DNA of 64,000 nt, taken from Endomicrobiales bacterium. GTDB lineage: Bacteria > Elusimicrobiota > Endomicrobiia > Endomicrobiales > JAFGGC01. The notes under the pieces were generated by a model, which was not told where the DNA came from, searched no databases, and saw nothing but the letters and a program-made list of their open reading frames with translations. Positions within the stretch are counted from its first letter, which is position 1. Every line of letters begins with the position of its first letter. The position numbers and the translations under genes were made by a program. The stretch is from NCBI GenBank assembly GCA_016930715.1, contig JAFGGC010000034.1, positions 1-64,000 on the forward strand, in the 5' to 3' direction. This document shows, one piece after another, positions 28,960 to 38,527 of this stretch.

Positions 28960-29703
28960 ATGAAAAAAACGGAATACGATGTCAGCATAGTACTGCCCGT
29001 GTACAACGAAGAAAAACGCATAAAATACACTGTCGACAGGATCGTGGAGTATTTTATCTCAAGAAATCTTAATTATGAGATTATCGTAGTTGACGACGGT
29101 TCGCGGGATAAGACGCTGGATATAGTAAAGGAAGTATGCGAGGGAAGGTCCGAAAACCTTCATTTTCTGCATAACCACGTCAACATGGGCAAGGGTTTTT
29201 CGGTCAAGAGGGGGATAATGTTCGCGAGGGGCGATATAATTCTGTTTTCGGACGCGGACCTTTCCACTCCTATCGAAGAATACGAAAAACTCGAAAAGGC
29301 CCTGAAAGAGGGAGAATACGACGCGGCGATAGCTTCAAGGGCAATGCCGGATTCAATCAAAACGGTGCCGCAGGGGTTTTTCCGTGACAGGATGGGCAAG
29401 CTTTTCGGAAAAATAGTGCAGATCCTCGTCCTTCCTGACATAGAGGATTCCCAGTGCGGGTTCAAGGCCTTCAAGAAAGAGTGCGCGCATTTTGTTTTCT
29501 ACTGGCAGACCATTTTCGGGTTCGGTTTCGACCCGGAAATACTGTATCTGTGCAAGAAACACGGGTATAAGGTCAAACAGATACCCGTGAAGTGGGAAAA
29601 CAGCTTTGATTCGAAGCTCAACCCCTTTACGGACACGCTGAAAATCGGATTTGAACTTTTTAAGATACGCCTGAAGATTTTGCTGGGGCATTACGATGTG
29701 TGA
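28960..29703 (+). CDS. Dolichyl-phosphate glucosyltransferase-like GT2
   Basis: VSIVLPVYNEEKRIKYTVDRI; IVVDDGSRDKT; FSDADLSTPIEEYEKL; DSQCGFKAFKKE. Confidence 0.88.
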   Translation: MKKTEYDVSIVLPVYNEEKRIKYTVDRIVEYFISRNLNYEIIVVDDGSRDKTLDIVKEVCEGRSENLHFLHNHVNMGKGFSVKRGIMFARGDIILFSDADLSTPIEEYEKLEKALKEGEYDAAIASRAMPDSIKTVPQGFFRDRMGKLFGKIVQILVLPDIEDSQCGFKAFKKECAHFVFYWQTIFGFGFDPEILYLCKKHGYKVKQIPVKWENSFDSKLNPFTDTLKIGFELFKIRLKILLGHYDV

Positions 29704-32073
29704 TCAAAGCGTTATGAGTAAAAAGTTATTGCACAATAAGTATTTTCTTTTGTTGGTTATCGTTCTTGGTTCGTTCTGTGTCCGTTACGCTTACATCGAC
29801 AAAGCGAACTTTGCCTCGATACAGGGAGGCGACCAGGCGATATACGTTCAAATAGCCGATAAAATCGTAAGAGACCACGTGTTCTCGCAGGAGCCGGGCT
29901 TGAGGTCGTTTATGCCGCCCATGCTTCCGTGGATTCTTGCCGGCCTGATGGCGTTGTTTGGACAGAACATGTACGTATTCTACATGTTCTTTTTCATTAT
30001 GAGCGCCGCGACGGCCGTGCTTGTATATGACCTTGTAAGACGGTTGTCAAATAACTGGACGGCGCTTTTAGCGGCGGTCATCTTTGCAGTTTACGAGGAG
30101 TTCATTTACTGGACAACGCATATATACACCGAAACGCCGTTTCTTTTCCTTTTCGCCCTGACGCTGGTTTTTGCGGTGAGATACGTAGAAAATAAGAAAA
30201 TGACGGACGTGTTTTTTACGGCGTTGTTCTCGGTGTGCACGTTTTACACGCGTTCTACAATGCTGCTTATTTATCCTTTCATACTCCTCTACTGGTGGAT
30301 TAATAATGATGAAGAGTGGCGAAGAAAACTCAGGGCCGCGCTGGTTTTTACTGGGATGGTAGGTATATTGCTTCTTCCCTGGAGCTTGAGGAACTACTCG
30401 ATACACAAAAAGCTGATACTCGGCAGCACAAACGGCGGCATGAACTTTCTGCAGGGCAATAACCAGTGGGCGTACGGGGAAAAGACCCTCCCGCCGCAGC
30501 TGTTCCCGGAACCGAATTACTGGCAAAGGCCCGAAATGACCGAAGCGGGCCAGGAGGAGTATTTTTACGGGGAAGGATGGAAATGGATAAAAAGCAACAA
30601 AAAAGGTTTCTATGGCTCGTAACGCAAAAATTGAAGTATATGCTGGAATACAAAATCGACGAAGCAAGTTATCCGGGCAAGGTAGCCGGAAACCGTCTCG
30701 GACCGCTGCTAAACTGGCCATATATCGGCATACTGGGCCTGGCGGGCGTGCTGTTGAGTTTCAAGCAATGGAAGAAACTTGTAATATTTTACGGGGTCAT
30801 AGCCGCGGTGATAGCGACGAACGCGTTGTACTACCCGGCGCAACGGTACCGCCTGCCGATGGATTTCGTGCTGATTTATTTCTCGGCCTGGGCGCTGTTT
30901 TACGCGATTGGGAACTTAATCAGGGTGACCGGAATAAGGCAATATTTCAGGGATTGCGCGATAAACGAATATACATTAAACGAGATATTCGGCAGGGAAA
31001 ACGGTTGGAAGATAAAATACGCGCTGATATCGCTTCTTGTCGCTGGTGTTTTTATCGCGTGGATCGGAGGAAAGGCCGTTCACGTGCAGGGAGTGCTTAG
31101 CGGGAAAAATATGTATTATGACGCGAGGACCCTGGTACACGGTCCCGCGAAGCTCGAGATGGACCGGCTATTCCTCCCGTGGGCTTCGTGGCTTCAGAAA
31201 AGGATGTGGCTAAAAGACGGCAAGTACCGCATAGGTATCGAGGGATACGGAGAGGAGTGCGAGGGTGAGCTTCCGTTGTTCAAGCTGAACGTGGACGGGC
31301 AGAAGGTGGGCGAGCTCACCTTTACAAAAAAACTTGAAGAGCATTACTTTGACGATGTTGAGATCAAGGGTGGTGAAAGGCTGATAGAACTGTTGTTTAC
31401 CAGAATAAAACCTTCAATGGCTCATGTCTATAACGTAAGCATAAAAAGGACCGGCGATATCAATGCGGAAAAGGCGACTTGGTACGGAGTTTTCATCGGC
31501 AGTCCTGCATACATATTTATCTTTCCCGTGCTTCTATCCGGGATTGCGTGCTGGTTCATGTACTTGCTGTACAAGAACCGGGATTCCTTGGATCTAATAC
31601 TAAAAAAATCGTTGCCTGTTGCGGCAGCGGCATTTTTGCTGATTGTCTTTAAGGTGTTCATATGGGGGAAAATAGTCGTGCCGTTTTACTCGAGCGTAGA
31701 ACGTATCGCGTCGGGTGGCGTTCTTGAATTCAATCCTTTGGACTGGGAACACGGCCCATTGAAGGAAGAAACGGGCAGAATATACATGCCATGGCCATCG
31801 TATCTGGAAAAGAGAATCTATTTGCCAAAAGGTGATTACAGGTTGACCATGTTCGGCTATGGCGAGGAGAGCCGGGGTAATATGCCCGCATTGGATGTCA
31901 GAATTGACGATAACCCGGTTGGAAAGATACTTCTGACCAAGCGGGATGAGGAAACATCAGTTGAATTTCACAGTGAAGGCGGGCAAAGGAATATCGCGAT
32001 AGTGTTTAAAAGGACGAAGGAAGAAATACCGAATATCTATTCGATTAGAATACAAAGGATTGCGAGGCCATGA
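29696..32073 (+). CDS. GT39-like membrane glycosyltransferase split by an apparent -1 frameshift at the A6 run 30599-30604; two tandem C-terminal domains
   Basis: ORF 29696-30622 ends ...GWKWIKSNKK|GFYGS*. The homologous continuation RFLWLVTQKLKYMLEYK... is in the -1 frame (ORF ending 32073). Confidence 0.75.
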
Positions 32074-32816
32074 AAGGGTTCAAGTTGTTCGGGCTGAATT
32101 TTAGCAATATAAGTCTTGACGAATCTATCGTCGAGATCGAGAAAATGATAAAAGACAAAACGCCGTCGATGCTGTTTTCTTTATCTGCGGAGCTGATAGT
32201 AAGGTCGGATAAGGACGGATTCCTCAAAAAGGTCTATGACGAGGCAAAAATACTAACGCTTGACGGGAACGTGGTGCACAACGCTGCAAGGTTATTAGGT
32301 TCCCCTGCGGCCGAGCCGGTAAGCGCGTCAAGAATTATGCTTAGGTTCATGGAAACGGCGGCAAAAAGGAATTATTCCGTTTATCTTCTAGGAGCTTCTG
32401 AAGAGGTGGTCAAGGAAACAGCGGAAACCCTCAGAAATAAGCATCCGGGAATCAATATCGCAGGAATGCATAACGGTTATTTTGATATAGAAAACGACCG
32501 GGACGTGGTAAGCGATATAAAGGTCAGTAATCCGGACATACTGTTCGTGGCGATGAGCAGTCCTCTAAAGGAGAGGTTCATATACAGAAATCTGCGCGAA
32601 ATGAATGTGCCTGTTTGTGTCGGGGTCGGCGGAATATTTGATATAATAGCTGGCAAGTGCAAACTTGCGCCGGAATGGATAAGCAGGATAGGATTGGAAT
32701 GGTTTTACAGGTTCATTCAGGAACCAAAGAGGCTGTGGAAAAGATATTTAATAACCAATACAAAGTTCATATTTTTAGTGGTAAAAGAGTTATTTGCTAG
32801 GAAAGGCGGGCAATGA
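32070..32816 (+). CDS. WecG/TagA/CpsF family glycosyltransferase
   Basis: LTLDGNVVHNAARLLG; YLLGASEEVVKETAETLRNKHPGINIAGMHNGYF; EWFYRFIQEPKRLWKRYL. Confidence 0.92.
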   Translation: MKGFKLFGLNFSNISLDESIVEIEKMIKDKTPSMLFSLSAELIVRSDKDGFLKKVYDEAKILTLDGNVVHNAARLLGSPAAEPVSASRIMLRFMETAAKRNYSVYLLGASEEVVKETAETLRNKHPGINIAGMHNGYFDIENDRDVVSDIKVSNPDILFVAMSSPLKERFIYRNLREMNVPVCVGVGGIFDIIAGKCKLAPEWISRIGLEWFYRFIQEPKRLWKRYLITNTKFIFLVVKELFARKGGQ

Positions 32817-33928
32817 AAAAGATACTAGTTACCGGATCCAACGGTTTCATGGGGAAAAATCTCATTGAGACGCTTGCCAGAAATGAAAATATAAGCTATT
32901 TCGGGTACGACTTGGATAAACCGAAAGAGGAATTAAAAAAATACCTGAAAGAAGCCGATATAATATTCCATTTCGCGGGAGTGAACAGGCCCGTGGACGT
33001 AAAGGAATTCGAAGAAGGCAACACGGCGTTCACGAAGGAAATGTTGGAGGATCTAAAAAAGAGCGGAAATACGGCAACGGTTGTCTTTATATCGTCGATA
33101 CAGGTTCATCTCGAGAATCCGTACGGTGTCAGCAAGAAAAAAGCGGAGGACCTGCTTATTGAATACGGCAAGAAGAACAAGGCTAAAGTATACCTGTACA
33201 GGCTGACAAACGTATTCGGGAAGTGGAGCAGGCCGAACTACAATTCCGTTGTGGCCACTTTCTGCCATAATGTCTCAAGGGGGATAGAGATAAAGATATC
33301 CGACCCTCAAAAGCAGATGGAGTTCAACTATATTGATGACGTTATAGCCGAGTTCACGGCGATAATCGACAAGGACGACAAAGACACGGAGAACTACTAT
33401 TACGACGTAAAGCCGGTCTACAGGATAAAGCTCAAGGACCTGGCGGAAACGATAGAAGGATTCAGGAAGACGCGCGAAAACCTGCGCGTACCTGACATGT
33501 CCGACAAGCTGACAAAATACCTCTACGCGACTTACCTGTCGTACCTGGAAAAGGATGATTTCAAGTACAAGCTCGATATGAAAACTGACCAGAGGGGAAT
33601 GCTGGCCGAACTGCTGAAATCGGAAAACTCTGGCCAGATATTCGTGTCTAAAACACACAAAGGCATAACGAGGGGTAACCACTACCATAACACGAAAGTG
33701 GAAAAATTCTGTGTTATCCAGGGGAAAGCAGTGATACGCTTCAGGAACGTTCTTTCAAAAGACGTGATAGAATATATGGTTTCAGGAGAAAAGATCGAAA
33801 TCGTGGACATACCGCCCGGCTACACGCATTCGATCCGGAATACAGGCGAAGGTGAGATGATAGTGTTGTTCTGGGCCAGTGAGATATTCAACGCAGATAA
33901 TCCCGACACGTACTTCAAGGAGGTCTGA
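32813..33928 (+). CDS. WbjC/CapF-type bifunctional SDR-cupin reductase
   Basis: SDR N-terminus (ILVTGSNGFMGKNL) plus C-terminal cupin (THKGITRGNHYHNTKVEKFCVIQGKAVIRFRNV...IPPGYTHSIRNTGEGEMIVLFWASEIFN). Confidence 0.88.
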   Translation: MKKILVTGSNGFMGKNLIETLARNENISYFGYDLDKPKEELKKYLKEADIIFHFAGVNRPVDVKEFEEGNTAFTKEMLEDLKKSGNTATVVFISSIQVHLENPYGVSKKKAEDLLIEYGKKNKAKVYLYRLTNVFGKWSRPNYNSVVATFCHNVSRGIEIKISDPQKQMEFNYIDDVIAEFTAIIDKDDKDTENYYYDVKPVYRIKLKDLAETIEGFRKTRENLRVPDMSDKLTKYLYATYLSYLEKDDFKYKLDMKTDQRGMLAELLKSENSGQIFVSKTHKGITRGNHYHNTKVEKFCVIQGKAVIRFRNVLSKDVIEYMVSGEKIEIVDIPPGYTHSIRNTGEGEMIVLFWASEIFNADNPDTYFKEV

Positions 33929-33933
33929 TAATA

Positions 33934-35064
33934 ATGAGCAAACTGAAAGTTATGACTGTACTAGGCACGAGGCCGGAAATAATAAGGCTCGCGAGAGTGA
34001 TGGCGAAACTTGACAAGTACACGAATCACATAACTTTGCACACAGGACAGAACTACGACTACGAACTTAACCAGATATTCTACAGGGATCTCGGCATAAG
34101 GAAACCGGATTATTTTCTAGGAGTTAAGAGCGCGTTGTTCGGCGAGGTGATAGGGAAGATAATTATTGAGGCGGAAAAGATATTAAGGTCGGAAAAACCT
34201 GACGCCGTCCTGATACTCGGGGATACCAATAGCGCGCTTTCCGCCGTGATAGCGAAAAGGCTTAAAATACCGATTTACCATATGGAAGCCGGGAACAGGT
34301 GCTTCGATTTCAATGTTCCGGAAGAAATAAACAGGAGAATAGTCGACCACATAAGCGATTTCAATCTTGTCTACACCGAAAACGCCAGAAGGAACCTTTT
34401 AAGGGAGGGGCTTCATCCAAGAAAGATATACCTCACTGGTTCGCCGATGAAGGAAGTCTTGACTCACTTCCGGGATAAAATTGAGAGATCGGATATACTG
34501 AAAAAACAGGGTTTAAGGGAAGGCAAATATTTCGTCCTGAGCACTCACAGAGAAGAGAACGTGGATTATCCCGCTAATCTCGAGAAAATAATGAAGGCGG
34601 TTAACCGTATAGCAGCAAAATACAAGCTTCCGATAATCGTTTCCACTCATCCGCGGACAAAAAAAAGGCTTTCGCAGCTGAAATCCGTAAGGATAAACAA
34701 AAACGTAATATTCGCGAAACCCTTCGGATTTTTCGACTATGTTAAACTGCAGAAATCATCGCTGTGCGTGCTCTCGGATAGCGGGACGATAAGCGAGGAG
34801 TCGTCAATATTGTCATTCCCGGCGATTACCATACGTAACGCGATGGAAAGGCCGGAGGCGATGGATGCCGGGAGCATAATACTAACCGGGCTTGATACCG
34901 ACACGATACTAAGGTCCGTTGAACTATCTGTGACGGAGAGAGGCGGAAAGAAGCCGATACCGACGGAATACGAGATAGAGAATACGTCGGACAGGGTCGT
35001 CAAGCTTATTCTCGGGACGACGAAGCTGGCGCACCACTGGGAAGGCGTGACAAAGATACTTTAA
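33934..35064 (+). CDS. UDP-N-acetylglucosamine 2-epimerase family (WbjD/CapG-like)
   Basis: KVMTVLGTRPEIIRLARVMAKLDKYTNHITLHTGQNYDYELNQIFY; LSTHREENVDYPANLEKI; LSDSGTISEESSIL. Confidence 0.9.
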   Translation: MSKLKVMTVLGTRPEIIRLARVMAKLDKYTNHITLHTGQNYDYELNQIFYRDLGIRKPDYFLGVKSALFGEVIGKIIIEAEKILRSEKPDAVLILGDTNSALSAVIAKRLKIPIYHMEAGNRCFDFNVPEEINRRIVDHISDFNLVYTENARRNLLREGLHPRKIYLTGSPMKEVLTHFRDKIERSDILKKQGLREGKYFVLSTHREENVDYPANLEKIMKAVNRIAAKYKLPIIVSTHPRTKKRLSQLKSVRINKNVIFAKPFGFFDYVKLQKSSLCVLSDSGTISEESSILSFPAITIRNAMERPEAMDAGSIILTGLDTDTILRSVELSVTERGGKKPIPTEYEIENTSDRVVKLILGTTKLAHHWEGVTKIL

Positions 35065-35116
35065 AATAATTCCTTATAAGCTGGAAGACCGGAAGAAAAA
35101 CCGACCAAAGCAAACA

Positions 35117-36448
35117 ATGAGCAATACGCTGATATACCTGCTAATAGGACTCATCCCTTTTCAATTCTATTGCACCTTCTATAAAACGTTATCGATATCA
35201 GCCGCGCAGATACTGGCAATCATAGTTATCGCGATAGCAATCGTATCTTTGATAAGGAACAAGGCAAAATACGAGAAGTCGACGATGGATTACTGCGTTT
35301 TAGGGCTGATAATAGTGATGTTTTGCAGCATACTGTTCGCTCATGACAGGATGACAAGCGTTAAGTACTTCCTGAAATGGGCAAGCTTTATTTTGCTGTT
35401 CTTCGCCGTGAAGGTCGCAGTTACAAGGAAAGAGATAATAAAAAAGACGCTGAAAGTCGCGCTTATTACGGGATTTGTCGTTTCAGTGATAGGCATCATC
35501 GAATATGAAATCGGTGTTGAGAAGATGTACTACATGGTAAATACGAGCAAATTAATGCCGGTGGTAATGGAACCAGATACCTTGAAGGACCTTTCATCCA
35601 CGGACAGCCTGAACTGGACCCAGTGGAAAGACGGTAAAAGGCACCTAAGGGTGCCGAGCACGTTCGAGAACGTGATAGATTTCAGCGCGTACCTGGGACT
35701 GATGCTGCCGTTTTTTCTGCTGGCATTGAATTACTCCGGAAGACCTGTACGTTTGATATATATGATCTTCATGACGACAATGCTAATTGCGCTATTTCTG
35801 ACATTTACCAGGAGCGCGTATATCGCGCTGGGTTTGATGTCGGTGGTAATGCTGGTATTCTCGCTGACTAAAACGAAAAACCGAAGGAACGCCTTGATAT
35901 TCGTGTTCGTGTGCCTTATCTCGATGGGTTTCATTATGGGAACGAAGGGTACGTCAGGGCTGGTGCGGGAAAGGTTCTCAGATTTCATCAAAAAGCAGGA
36001 CAGGGTCCCGTTTTGGACCAACGGGTTAAAGATATTCATTGCAAGACCGCTTTTGGGCGTGGGTATTGCGAATTACGGTACCGGCCTGGAAAAACACGCC
36101 GGTAACGACGCTCCGCGTTCACCGGCGCACAACCAGTACATCACGATGGCGGCTGAAACGGGTATCGCCGGGCTTGTGGTTTATCTGCTGATACTGTATT
36201 TCGGTTTCAGGTATTCTTATTTGATATTCGACAGGTCCGAAGGCGAAGAGGAGAAGTTGATCGGTCTGGGTTTTCTGGGTATGTGGACCTGGTATTCGTT
36301 CCAGACGATGTTTTCCGACCATTTCTTCAGCGATAAATTCGGGATGATGTTCTGGCTGATGGTGGGGTTGAACGCGAAACTTTATGAGTTGACTGTGGCG
36401 AAAAAAGATGCTATTATGCACGGAAATGAGGGAGGGGTTAAGGTATGA
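35117..36448 (+). CDS. O-antigen ligase/polymerase-like membrane protein (second)
   Basis: Polytopic; PLLGVGIANYG...RSPAHNQYITMAAETGIAGLVVYLLIL. Confidence 0.8.
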   Translation: MSNTLIYLLIGLIPFQFYCTFYKTLSISAAQILAIIVIAIAIVSLIRNKAKYEKSTMDYCVLGLIIVMFCSILFAHDRMTSVKYFLKWASFILLFFAVKVAVTRKEIIKKTLKVALITGFVVSVIGIIEYEIGVEKMYYMVNTSKLMPVVMEPDTLKDLSSTDSLNWTQWKDGKRHLRVPSTFENVIDFSAYLGLMLPFFLLALNYSGRPVRLIYMIFMTTMLIALFLTFTRSAYIALGLMSVVMLVFSLTKTKNRRNALIFVFVCLISMGFIMGTKGTSGLVRERFSDFIKKQDRVPFWTNGLKIFIARPLLGVGIANYGTGLEKHAGNDAPRSPAHNQYITMAAETGIAGLVVYLLILYFGFRYSYLIFDRSEGEEEKLIGLGFLGMWTWYSFQTMFSDHFFSDKFGMMFWLMVGLNAKLYELTVAKKDAIMHGNEGGVKV

Positions 36449-37359
36449 AAAGGTTATTCCTGTTATTGTGTATTCAAATAATAGTAACGGCGGCTGTTTT
36501 TGCAGAGGTACCGAACGAGATAACCTACACCGGAAGACTTAGGGAGTACGGGCAGCCGGCAAGCGGGACAAAGACGATGTGCTTTAAAATTTACGATGCG
36601 GCTACTGCCGGCAGCGAGAAGTGGACGTCCGGCAATGTATCGGTTACTGTGTCGAACGGCGTTTTCACCTACACGCTCGAACCCAATATTGACTGGCGAG
36701 GCAAGGATTATTGGATAGAGACGATGATATCAAACAAGACGCTTAGTCCCCGCGAGAAGCTGACTGCCAGCGCATATGCCTTTCATTCAAGGACGGCCGA
36801 AGATATCGAAAAATCATCAGGGCAAAATATTCATTTTGCAATAGGCGGAAGTACATTGGCAACGATAACCACCGACGGCAGGATAAAGGACAAAACAGGG
36901 TTTGTCATGCCGGTTGGAACGATTCTTTCATATGGTGGTGCAACGGCGCCTGAAGGATGGTTTTTGTGTGATGGTACAGTAAAACCGAAGAATACCTATC
37001 TTGAATTGTTTGACGCAATTGGCTACGCATTCGGTGGCAGCGGAGACAATTTTAACCTTCCTGATTTGAGAGGGAGATTTTTAAGAGGCTGGGATAATGG
37101 TGCCGGAAGGGATCCTGATTCAGGGAATAGAACAGAAATGAATTCCGGGGGTAATGATGGAGACAATATCGGATCCATCCAAGTATCTACAATTACAGCA
37201 CATTCACACACAGGGTCCGTTGGAACTTCGAGTTTACAAGTTGAAGAAACGATAGGTGTGAGTTACAGCCAACCCGTAGGTGTGACTTCTATCAATACTG
37301 TTGGCGGAAAAGAAACGCGGCCTATAAATGCTTATGTGAATTACATAATCAAGTATTAG
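36445..37359 (+). CDS. Secreted modular protein, paralog 3 (EVPNEITYTGRLREYG module plus phage tail-collar-like C-terminal domain)
   Basis: Same N-terminal module as 8485 and 15378; C-terminus VMPVGTILSYGGATAPEGWFLCDG...LPDLRGRFLRGWDNGAG is a tail-collar signature. Confidence 0.85.
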   Translation: MKRLFLLLCIQIIVTAAVFAEVPNEITYTGRLREYGQPASGTKTMCFKIYDAATAGSEKWTSGNVSVTVSNGVFTYTLEPNIDWRGKDYWIETMISNKTLSPREKLTASAYAFHSRTAEDIEKSSGQNIHFAIGGSTLATITTDGRIKDKTGFVMPVGTILSYGGATAPEGWFLCDGTVKPKNTYLELFDAIGYAFGGSGDNFNLPDLRGRFLRGWDNGAGRDPDSGNRTEMNSGGNDGDNIGSIQVSTITAHSHTGSVGTSSLQVEETIGVSYSQPVGVTSINTVGGKETRPINAYVNYIIKY

Positions 37360-37376
37360 GGAAGAACAAAAATATA

Positions 37377-38495
37377 ATGATAAAACTCACCGATCTGAAC
37401 GAACAGTATTTATCGATAAAAACCGAAATAGACGCGGCGGTGAAAAAGGTCATCGACGAGGCGAATTTCATACTGGGGCCCCAGGTCAGGGAGCTTGAGT
37501 CGGGCGTTGCCAAATACTGCGAATGCAAATACGCGGTAGGCGTCGCTTCCGGCACGGATGCCCTGCTCCTTGCTCTTATAGCTTCGGGTATCAAACCCGG
37601 AGATGAAGTAATAACCACTCCCGTTACGTTTGTAGCGACAACAGAGGCGATAATGCGGTGCGGCGCGGTGCCGGTTTTCTGCGATATCGACCCTAAAACC
37701 AACAACATCGACCCGCAACACATAGAAAAGAAAATAACAAAAAAGACAAAGGCCATACTGCCCGTTCATCTCTACGGGCAGCCCTGCGACATCGACGGGA
37801 TAAAGGCCGCCGCACAGAAACACGGCCTAAAAATTATAGAGGACTGCGCGCAGTCCATAGGTACGCTGTACAAGGGTAAGAAAGCCGGTTCGCTCGGCGA
37901 CGCGGGCTGTCTCAGCTTTTTCCCGGCAAAAACGCTCGGATGTTACGGCGACGGCGGAATGATAGTGACGAACAACGCCGATATCGCCGAAAAGGCCGTG
38001 CTTCTGCGCAACCACGGCTCGAAAGTCAAGAACTTCCTTGACACGCACGGTTTTAACTCGCGTCTTGACACGCTTCAGGCCGCGATCCTTGTCGTAAAAC
38101 TAAAACATCTCGACAAATGGATAGAAATGAGGAGAAAGAACGCGGCAATCTACGACAAGCTACTTTCTGAAGTAAAAGGGATCGAGATCATACCCGAGGC
38201 CCCTTACGGCCGCCATTCATACAACTACTATACGCTCAAGGTTAAAGCCGGCAAAGAAAAGCGTGACGCCCTTGAGAAACACCTGATCGAAAAAGGCGTT
38301 GCCTGCGGCGTTTACTATCCGCTCGCCTTGCATCTGCAGAAAATTTACGGACATCTCGGACATAAGAAGGGCGATTTCCCTGTCTCCGAGAAATTCCAGG
38401 ATGAGACCCTTTCTCTTCCGCTCTACCCGGAGCTGGACAAGGACAAGATGGGGAAAGTAGTCGCGGCGATAAGCGGGTTTCTTGCCGGATCCTGA
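37377..38495 (+). CDS. DegT/DnrJ/EryC1/StrS aminotransferase (WbpE-like)
   Basis: VGVASGTDALLLALIASGIKPGDEVITTPVTFVAT; FFPAKTLGCYGDGGMIVTNN. Confidence 0.92.
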   Translation: MIKLTDLNEQYLSIKTEIDAAVKKVIDEANFILGPQVRELESGVAKYCECKYAVGVASGTDALLLALIASGIKPGDEVITTPVTFVATTEAIMRCGAVPVFCDIDPKTNNIDPQHIEKKITKKTKAILPVHLYGQPCDIDGIKAAAQKHGLKIIEDCAQSIGTLYKGKKAGSLGDAGCLSFFPAKTLGCYGDGGMIVTNNADIAEKAVLLRNHGSKVKNFLDTHGFNSRLDTLQAAILVVKLKHLDKWIEMRRKNAAIYDKLLSEVKGIEIIPEAPYGRHSYNYYTLKVKAGKEKRDALEKHLIEKGVACGVYYPLALHLQKIYGHLGHKKGDFPVSEKFQDETLSLPLYPELDKDKMGKVVAAISGFLAGS

Positions 38496-38527
38496 ACCGC
38501 CGACCGCATAAAATCACGAGGAAACTG

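Noticed and set aside
36445-37359. Prophage call based on the tail-collar domain
   Set aside because: No other phage structural, integrase or lysis genes nearby; the domain is fused to a secreted N-module shared with non-phage paralogs.
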